DNA of 11,246 bases from an uncultured Oribacterium sp. (GTDB lineage: Bacteria > Bacillota > Clostridia > Lachnospirales > Lachnospiraceae), in assembly GCA_900772695.1 (NCBI GenBank), contig CAAGRO010000190.1, positions 1 to 11,246 of the forward strand, given 5' to 3'. Shown piece by piece: positions 6,424 to 11,246 of this stretch. Under the pieces are notes generated by a model. That model saw only the letters and a program-made list of their open reading frames with translations. It had not been told where the DNA came from and did no database searches. Position 1 is the stretch's first letter. Every line of letters starts with the position of its first letter. Both the position numbers and the translations under genes were made by a program.

Positions 6424-7281
6424 ATGACAGAAACGAAGCAAAGCCATGGAATGAACATCCATGCCAGACGATTTATCTCGTATCTCGTACTGATCCTCCT
6501 GTCCTTCCTGTGCCTCATCTGGTTTTACATCCTGTTTATCAACGCGACCCGTTCGAACGCGGAGCTGACCCGCGGCTTCACGCCGATCCCGAGCAGCTAC
6601 CTCGTGACGAACTGGAAGAACCTGCTGAAGGGTACCCTTCCGGTGGTACGCGGCATGGGCAACAGCTTCATCGTCGCCGGTTTAAGTGCGGTGCTCTGCA
6701 CCTACTTCTCGACCATGACTGCCTATGCGATCCACGCATATAACTTCAAGCTCAAGAAGTTCATGTTCACCTTCATCCTGATGATCATGATGATCCCGAC
6801 GCAGGTCACGGCGCTTGGCTTCATCCAGTTCATGACGAAGCTGAAGCTGATGGACAGCTTCATCCCGCTGATCGTTCCGACGATCGCCGCACCGGTCACC
6901 TTCTTCTATATGAAGCAGTACATGGACTCGGTACTTCCGATGTCCCTCGTCGAGGCAGCCCGCATCGACGGCGCCGGCGAGTTCCGTATCTTTAACACCA
7001 TCGTGCTTCCGCTGATGAAGCCGGCCATCGCCGTGCAGGCGATCTTTACCTTCGTGACCAGCTGGAACAACTACTTCCAGCCGGCCCTGATCCTTCATAC
7101 CGACACGAAGAAGACCCTGCCGATCCTGATCGCGCAGCTTCGTTCCGCCGACTTCCTGAAGTTTGATATGGGCCAGGTCTATGTCATGATCGCCTTCTCG
7201 ATCTTCCCGGTCATCATCGTGTACCTCATCCTCTCGAAGTACATCGTCGGTGGCGTCACCACAGGTGGTGTCAAGGGATAA
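6424..7281 (+). CDS. ABC sugar transporter permease, MalG type
   Basis: This 285-residue partner of the preceding permease has six predicted membrane segments near residues 17-40, 79-102, 112-135, 145-163, 199-219 and 250-271. Its EAA coupling motif is EAARIDGAGEF at 177-187, followed by FNTIVLPLMKP; the run MIPTQVTALGFIQF (123-136) is typical of MalG-type subunits. The ATG at 6424 has AGGAGG at 6411-6416, which begins on the last base of the upstream stop, giving tight operon packing. It forms the heterodimeric channel with the MalF-type subunit. No ATPase gene follows before the operon's terminator, so the energising subunit must come from elsewhere in the genome. Confidence 0.93.
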   Translation: MTETKQSHGMNIHARRFISYLVLILLSFLCLIWFYILFINATRSNAELTRGFTPIPSSYLVTNWKNLLKGTLPVVRGMGNSFIVAGLSAVLCTYFSTMTAYAIHAYNFKLKKFMFTFILMIMMIPTQVTALGFIQFMTKLKLMDSFIPLIVPTIAAPVTFFYMKQYMDSVLPMSLVEAARIDGAGEFRIFNTIVLPLMKPAIAVQAIFTFVTSWNNYFQPALILHTDTKKTLPILIAQLRSADFLKFDMGQVYVMIAFSIFPVIIVYLILSKYIVGGVTTGGVKG

Positions 7282-7330
7282 ACCCGATTCACACATCTCA
7301 TTTTTCTTCATAGGTTCTTCAGCCAGAACC

Positions 7331-7366
7331 AAAAAGAATCGGCCCCGCAAGGGGCCGGTTCTTTTT
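7331..7366. terminator. Bidirectional intrinsic terminator between converging operons
   Basis: A 16-bp stem (7331-7346 with 7351-7366) closes on a GCAA tetraloop of the stable GNRA type. It has a GGCCCC/GGGGCC core, one G-U pair, and A-run/T-run ends that provide a U-tract in either direction. It ends the permease operon on the plus strand and the SGNH hydrolase gene on the minus strand. The hydrolase stop codon (7367-7365) lies partly in the stem. Confidence 0.92.
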
Positions 7367-8288
7367 AATGAGTGAAGTTTTTACTTGCGGCGTAGTCGCG
7401 GAAGCACTGTGCCCATACGACATACGCGTCGGCGTTCTGATGGATCATCTTATCCGTGCAGAAGTTCGGATTCAGGTTACCCTGGCCATCCGAGAGCGCA
7501 TCGGCGATGTTCATGTAGCCCCAGCCGTTCTGCTGTGCGAGCTTCTGCATCTCGGTGTTCAGCTTGCGGACGGTCGGATTATCGAAGGCCCAGCTCTTCA
7601 CACCCGGGAAGCTCTTCGTGTAGCCCGGATAGATGTAGGTCGTGCTGATGATCGTGAAGTCGACCTCCGGATTGACCGCCTGGATCTGCTGGATGAGCTG
7701 TACATAGCGGCTTACGATCTTATCGGTACGGTCGCCGAGGTCATTGAAGCCGAAGAACATGTAGATGTGCTTCGCGTTCATGAGCTTGATGGAGTTCCAT
7801 ACATTCAGGAACTGGCCCTTGTAGATCGGATGTGCGATCGTTTTATCCTGCTCCTCCGGAATCAGTGCGTTGATCAGATTATAGCGGGAGGCGGTCAGGA
7901 ACTGAAGCTCCCCCATGAGCGGATTCGTTTTATTGCCCTGTGCGAACAGCTTGAAGCCATCTGCGACGGAATCACCGATGATGACGGAATCCTGATAGAA
8001 ATCGAGCACACGCTGATCCTCCTGCAGTGGGAGACCGTTGGCTGTGGTCTGCGCGGTCGCCTCCGTACCGGTCGCCTGAGCCTGCGCACCTGCCTGGGTG
8101 GTCGTCTGCGTCGTGTCTACGGTCTGTGTCGTACTGCTGCCCGTAACGGTGCTGGTCGCCGTACTCGTCGGAACCGCCGGACCCGCCATCGGGCCGACCT
8201 CTGCCAGTGCAGAGAAACCGGTAGAGGATACCATCGCTGCGGTCAGAAGCGCAGCGGCTCTTTTCTTGAAACTTTTCTTCATAAACAT
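7365..8288 (-). CDS. Secreted SGNH/GDSL-type hydrolase
   Basis: Up to 307 residues. ATG 8288 (MFMKK) and ATG 8282 (MKKSFKK) are both possible behind the purine run AAGGAAGGGA (8298-8289); the second gives a cleaner signal peptide ending near SALA (residues 26-29, numbering from 8288). There is no lipobox. Residues about 35-85 are a Thr/Gln/Ala-rich linker. The catalytic domain starts at VIIGDSVADG (102-111), where S107 is the candidate nucleophile. GFND (180-183) supplies the block III Asn N182, and D279 with H283 near the C-terminus is the likely Asp-His pair, although the usual spacing is DxxH rather than DxxxH. Such enzymes are esterases, often acting on acylated glycans. The neighbouring O-acyltransferase locus suggests action on an envelope polysaccharide; substrate unknown. 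Confidence 0.85.
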   Translation of the reverse strand: MFMKKSFKKRAAALLTAAMVSSTGFSALAEVGPMAGPAVPTSTATSTVTGSSTTQTVDTTQTTTQAGAQAQATGTEATAQTTANGLPLQEDQRVLDFYQDSVIIGDSVADGFKLFAQGNKTNPLMGELQFLTASRYNLINALIPEEQDKTIAHPIYKGQFLNVWNSIKLMNAKHIYMFFGFNDLGDRTDKIVSRYVQLIQQIQAVNPEVDFTIISTTYIYPGYTKSFPGVKSWAFDNPTVRKLNTEMQKLAQQNGWGYMNIADALSDGQGNLNPNFCTDKMIHQNADAYVVWAQCFRDYAASKNFTH

Positions 8289-8322
8289 TCCCTTCCTTCG
8301 TCTTTATAGGAATCACAGATAC

Positions 8323-8351
8323 ACTATATGCTGAAATGAAGCTGAAAGCAA
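8323..8351 (-). promoter_or_regulatory. Candidate promoter for the SGNH hydrolase, with direct repeats in the spacer
   Basis: On the minus strand a weak -35 TTGCTT (8351-8346) and a good -10 TATAGT (8328-8323) are 17 bp apart. The spacer carries two direct copies of TTTCAGC (8347-8341 and 8336-8330) in an 11-bp period, about one helical turn, as seen for many response-regulator sites. The weak -35 fits a promoter needing an activator. The regulatory role is inference. Confidence 0.45.
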
Positions 8352-8389
8352 GCGCTCGCAGAGATTCGTCCGAAACCGTAAGAAAAACG

Positions 8390-8630
8390 TCAGGAGGAGC
8401 CCCGGAGGGCCGGCAGCAGAAGCCATACGTAGAGGTCGTGAAGAATCAAAATCCCATCCATTAGAAGTACTTGGTGTATCTCTCCTTGGAACCCTCTGAC
8501 AATGCGGAGTTTTCATCAAAGGAAACTCCGCTATTGCAGAGGGCCTAGTACTTCTTATGGATGGGATTTTAGAGTCTTCCGAGCTCGGAGTATTGTGCTT
8601 CTGCTGCCGGCCCTCCGGGGCTCCTCTTGA
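8390..8630. repeat. 241-bp nested inverted repeat (three-part long hairpin or MITE-like element)
   Basis: This intergenic element starts 3 bp beyond the stop codon of the DHHW gene. Outer arms 8394-8423 and 8597-8626 are perfectly complementary over 30 bp and extend to 8390/8630 with one G-U pair. Middle arms 8448-8471 and 8547-8570 pair at 23 of 24 positions. Inner arms 8492-8514 and 8521-8543 pair as CCCTCTG, CAAT and GCGGAGTTTC blocks with two single-base bulges and a 6-nt loop. Internal loops are 24 by 26 nt and 20 by 3 nt; the 26-nt one contains the palindrome TCCGAGCTCGGA (8578-8589). The outer arms are very GC-rich, the middle arms much less so. It may act as a terminator or mRNA 3' stabiliser, encode a structured RNA, or be a small mobile repeat. 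No clear target duplication is visible. Confidence 0.85.
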
Positions 8631-8633
8631 GAT

Positions 8634-9974
8634 TCAGAAGATTCCTCCGACGCCGAGGTCTGTGTCGATGGTGTTCATGTTGTAGAGCAGCAGCACGTCC
8701 GTCACCTCCGGGTGCTCGTTGATAAACGAGGACGGTCCGAAGCGGTAGTAGCGTGTATCGAAGACGTAGATCTTCTGATAGTGATTCACGAGAAACGGTA
8801 CCATGGAGTTCGCGTAGCTGTCCTTGATGAGGACGAGCTGGCGGTCCGAGTCAGCCGTCGCGTTTGTGATCTCGACGAGCGGATGCAGATTATTCAGGAA
8901 CATCGAGTACTTGTCCTTCTGCGTGAGGTAGTCGCGGTTATACAGTGTGTCCGTCACCTCGCCGGTATCCGGATAGCTCACCGTCAGCTGGTTCGCCGGA
9001 TTTTCGTACAGCGTGATCGCGTCACCCGGCACCGTGCTGTCATGGAGCTTCGAGAAGATCGTGCCATGGAAGTCCGTCGTTACGCAGGTCTTCTGGAAGT
9101 CCGCCTCCGGGATCGGATCAATGCCGGCGGCACCGCAGTAGGCCTGATAGCCGACGTAGGCCCCGTGGGTCGTCCAGTGGTGGTCCGTATGGTAGTAGAG
9201 GCCGGCGGCATCTGAAGTATCGCAGCCGGCATCCCCCGCGCCCGCCGCCGGCTGCGCGCTGCCTGCATTGCCCGAGGCCTGAGTGCTGCCGGCATCCCCC
9301 GTGCCCGCCATCAGCTGCGCGCTGTTTGCATTGCCCGGGGCCTGCGCGCTGTCCGTGGTCTCCTGCGCTGCCGCGGTCTGCAGTGCGCTCCAGGCGTCGA
9401 CCTTCTGCATGTTCGGCAGTGCCGCGTAGATCTCGTTCATGGTGTCGACCTGCCGCAGTACCCCCCGATCCGGTGCGCAGTTCGGGAGCTTCGCGTTATA
9501 GCTGCTGATGGCGGTCGGTACGAGCATCACACGGACGTTTTCTTTCGCGTCGGTCGTGATGGCATCCTGCAGCTTCTGGAACTGCGTGATGATCTTTTTC
9601 TGCTGCTTCGCTGTCTTGTAGGCTTCGATGTAGTAGCCGTCCTTCGCGAGATAGATGTCGTTGATCTCCTCCCGGCCGGTCAGCATCTCGTACTTCGTCT
9701 TCAGGGTCATGAAGGGATCCCGGAGCGGGAAGTGGTCGGAGAGGTAGGTCTGGATGCCGCTCATGTAGGAGCCGTCCTTCAGGGCACTGAGGCTGTAGAC
9801 CGGCCAGCTCGCGAGGGCGCGGTTCTCGTTTTCCGAGAACGTCTGCTTCGGTGCCACGAGACACCATACGCTGAAGCAGAGGATGAAAGCAGTGATGATG
9901 CTCACGGTGAGGACCTCCGCTCTGCGCCGTAGATGCCGGATCGGGGAAGTGGAAAGCGATGTGCTGTGATCCAT
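8634..9974 (-). CDS. Membrane-anchored DHHW/AlgJ-like SGNH protein
   Basis: This 446-residue protein has an N-terminal membrane anchor (about residues 20-41). It then has the family motif FSENENR (46-52), the stretch MLVPTAISSYNAKLP (150-164), the signature HTDHHWTTHGA (262-272) and KDSYANS (384-390). In the related AlgX/AlgJ acetyltransferases a DxH motif and a later Ser form the catalytic triad; by analogy D264/H266 and S386 are the candidates here. It would act outside the membrane, transferring an acyl group delivered by the MBOAT partner onto a polysaccharide. Residues 211-252 are an unusual low-complexity tandem insert just before the signature. The ATG 9974 has AGGAGG (9980-9985) 5 nt upstream, and the gene follows the MBOAT stop by 12 nt, so the two are one operon. 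Substrate polymer unknown. Confidence 0.88.
   Translation of the reverse strand: MDHSTSLSTSPIRHLRRRAEVLTVSIITAFILCFSVWCLVAPKQTFSENENRALASWPVYSLSALKDGSYMSGIQTYLSDHFPLRDPFMTLKTKYEMLTGREEINDIYLAKDGYYIEAYKTAKQQKKIITQFQKLQDAITTDAKENVRVMLVPTAISSYNAKLPNCAPDRGVLRQVDTMNEIYAALPNMQKVDAWSALQTAAAQETTDSAQAPGNANSAQLMAGTGDAGSTQASGNAGSAQPAAGAGDAGCDTSDAAGLYYHTDHHWTTHGAYVGYQAYCGAAGIDPIPEADFQKTCVTTDFHGTIFSKLHDSTVPGDAITLYENPANQLTVSYPDTGEVTDTLYNRDYLTQKDKYSMFLNNLHPLVEITNATADSDRQLVLIKDSYANSMVPFLVNHYQKIYVFDTRYYRFGPSSFINEHPEVTDVLLLYNMNTIDTDLGVGGIF
9219..9344 (-). repeat. Two-copy 63-bp tandem repeat inside the DHHW gene
   Basis: Two adjacent 63-bp units (9344-9282 and 9281-9219) encode 21-residue repeats that begin QAPGNANSAQ and QASGNAGSAQ. 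They differ at 10 of 63 bases by my count. The period is a multiple of three, so the frame is kept. The Gly/Ala/Ser-rich peptide is probably a flexible surface loop, and copy number may vary between strains. Confidence 0.8.
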
Positions 9975-9986
9975 GGTTTCCTCCTT

Positions 9987-11246
9987 TTAAAAACGAAAAT
10001 ACAGGAACGGATTGTAGCTGTCGTTCACGAGGTACGCGGTCGTGAGCAGGAAGAGCGCGAGGTAGCCGAGCGCGGTCAGCACGGTGCTGACGGTGACGAT
10101 GCGGCGCGCCGCGGTGACGCTTCCCTCTGCGTTTCCATGGCCAATGCTTCCGACGCTACCCGGATGGCTCACCGCAGCGCTGCTCGCTTCGGAAGAGTCA
10201 CAGCGCGCGATGCGCTGCTCGAGCTTCGCACGGAGCCACGGGTAGACCGGGAAGGCGAGGATGCAGCCGACGATGAGGATCGCGAAGTTGTTCCGGAGAT
10301 ACCAGAGAAGCGTGCTGTTCACGAGCGGTACGCCGGCCATGCCGAACATGATCCGAATATACTGTCCGAGCTCCGCCATATCATCGAACACGAAGATGAT
10401 GAAGCCGAAGATGACGATGAGGATCGCGTAGAGGTGCTGGAGGATGCGCGGGAGCTTCCGGAGGGCGCTTCCCCAGACATCCTTTTCGAACGCGAGGAGG
10501 ACACCGTAGTAGAGGCCCCAGAGCACGAAGTTCCAGGCAGCACCATGCCAGAGTCCGGTCAGGAACCAGACCACAAACATGTTCCGGAGCTGCTTTGCCT
10601 TTCCATGGCGGTTGCCGCCGAGCGGGATGTAGACATAATCACGGAACCAGGTGCTGAGCGAGATGTGCCAGCGACGCCAGAAGTCAGTGACGGAGACAGA
10701 GGAGAGCGGATAGTTGAAGTTCTCGAGGTAGTGGAAGCCGAGCATACGGCCCATTCCGATCGCCATGTCACTGTAGGCGCTGAAGTCGAAGTAGAGCTGG
10801 AGCGTGAAGCAGAGGCCGCCGAGCCAGGCACCGAGCACCGAGATCGTCGCTCCCGGACCGAGGACGGTCTGAAGAGAGGTGACGATGCCCTGGGCCGAGG
10901 CATTGGCCGGTGCAGCTGCCGGCCCCATCGTGAAGGCGCTCGACTTGATGAGCTCCCAGACGGCACCGATGGTGTTCGCGAGGAGGACCTTCTTGAAGAG
11001 GCCCTGCAGGAAGCGGAGACCGCCGTCGACGAAGCCGTCGAAGCTGATGGCGCGCGCGTGCAGCTCCTCGTTGACGGTGGAGAAGCGGACGATCGGGCCG
11101 GCGATGAGCTGCGGGAACATCGACACATAGGTGAGGTAGTAGAAGTAGTTTTTCTCGACCGCCACCTCACGCTTGTAGAGGTCGATGGTGTAGCTCATGG
11201 TCTGGAAGGTGAAGAAGCTGATGCCGATGCGGTCATTGAGAGATAC
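9987..11246 (-). CDS. MBOAT-family O-acyltransferase (AlgI/DltB superfamily), N-terminus cut off by window edge
   Basis: The frame is open from the right edge (first full codon at 11246-11244) to TAA at 9989-9987, giving 419 visible residues. An internal Met at 11198 follows the in-frame family motif GISFFTFQ, so it is not the start; roughly 50-100 N-terminal residues lie outside the window. Hallmarks include FPQLIAGPIVRF, YFDFSAYSDMAIGMG, WRRWHISLSTWFRDYVYIPL, GGNRHGK and GLWHGAAWNF. The two conserved His fall at codons 10667-10665 and 10547-10545; the second is the usual proposed catalytic His. The protein is polytopic and moves acyl groups across the membrane for polysaccharide O-acylation, here with the DHHW partner encoded 12 bp downstream. 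A Ser/Ala/Gly-rich stretch near 10110-10195 is an unusual insert before the last membrane segment. Confidence 0.93.
   Translation of the reverse strand, partial: VSLNDRIGISFFTFQTMSYTIDLYKREVAVEKNYFYYLTYVSMFPQLIAGPIVRFSTVNEELHARAISFDGFVDGGLRFLQGLFKKVLLANTIGAVWELIKSSAFTMGPAAAPANASAQGIVTSLQTVLGPGATISVLGAWLGGLCFTLQLYFDFSAYSDMAIGMGRMLGFHYLENFNYPLSSVSVTDFWRRWHISLSTWFRDYVYIPLGGNRHGKAKQLRNMFVVWFLTGLWHGAAWNFVLWGLYYGVLLAFEKDVWGSALRKLPRILQHLYAILIVIFGFIIFVFDDMAELGQYIRIMFGMAGVPLVNSTLLWYLRNNFAILIVGCILAFPVYPWLRAKLEQRIARCDSSEASSAAVSHPGSVGSIGHGNAEGSVTAARRIVTVSTVLTALGYLALFLLTTAYLVNDSYNPFLYFRF

Noticed and set aside
5422..6462. 346-codon minus-strand frame opposite the MalF-type permease
   Set aside because: Its His/Asp/Arg-rich composition is the antisense image of a hydrophobic membrane protein, and the sense strand has a full EAA-motif permease.
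7368..8309. 313-codon plus-strand frame opposite the SGNH hydrolase
   Set aside because: Mirror-register shadow; the minus strand has a signal peptide, GDS, GFND and Asp/His motifs in order.
8313..8519. 68-codon minus-strand ORF running out of the nested hairpin
   Set aside because: Most of it lies within the inverted repeat, it has no ribosome site that I can see, and its Arg/Ser/Pro-rich sequence resembles no protein family.
8390..8630. Insertion sequence or CRISPR reading of the inverted repeat
   Set aside because: There is no transposase frame, no clear target-site duplication at the ends, and no set of regularly spaced direct repeats. A MITE remains only a hypothesis.
9987..11198. Met at 11198 as the true start of the MBOAT protein
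   Set aside because: The frame continues upstream to the window edge through the conserved GISFFTFQ motif, and essential N-terminal membrane segments would be missing.

Overview
The window looks like a chromosomal segment from a Gram-positive anaerobe of the class Clostridia, most likely Lachnospiraceae-like. The grounds are strong AGGAGG-type ribosome binding sites, an ABC lipoprotein with an Ala/Thr/Glu-rich linker after its lipobox, a GH94 phosphorylase beside a sugar importer, and an MBOAT plus DHHW-protein pair. The coding DNA is moderately GC-rich and the regulatory DNA AT-rich. The family assignment is inference; no rRNA or other marker gene is present.

Region 1 (1-7366) is a disaccharide uptake and phosphorolysis locus, probably for cellobiose. 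A cellobiose phosphorylase (GH94, minus strand, cut off at the left edge) is divergent from a LacI-family regulator (plus strand). The 400-bp gap between them holds two back-to-back sigma-A-type promoters, each with a 17-bp spacer, overlaid by palindromes and by an unusual density of CGAAA/TTTCG half-sites. A cre-like site and an 18-codon leader ORF sit in the phosphorylase leader. After the regulator come an extracellular sugar-binding lipoprotein and two MalF/MalG-type permeases, with an intrinsic-terminator-like hairpin between the binding protein and the permeases. No ATPase gene is present, so a shared MsmK-type ATPase encoded elsewhere is expected. The model is: import of cellobiose, cytosolic phosphorolysis to glucose 1-phosphate plus glucose, and control by the local LacI-type protein and perhaps CcpA.

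Region 2 (7365-11246, all minus strand) is a cell-envelope acylation locus. An MBOAT O-acyltransferase of the AlgI/DltB superfamily (cut off at the right edge) is followed 12 bp later by a membrane-anchored DHHW/AlgJ-like SGNH protein. Beginning 3 bp after the stop codon of that gene is a remarkable 241-bp nested inverted repeat. Beyond it, a secreted SGNH/GDSL-type hydrolase has its own candidate promoter. The pair probably O-acylates an exported or wall polysaccharide; the secreted hydrolase may act on the same polymer. The two regions converge on a near-perfect bidirectional terminator at 7331-7366.

The most notable non-coding items are the 241-bp nested hairpin (8390-8630) and the operator-dense divergent promoter region (2374-2725). 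No CRISPR array, tRNA, rRNA, insertion sequence or transposase gene was seen.
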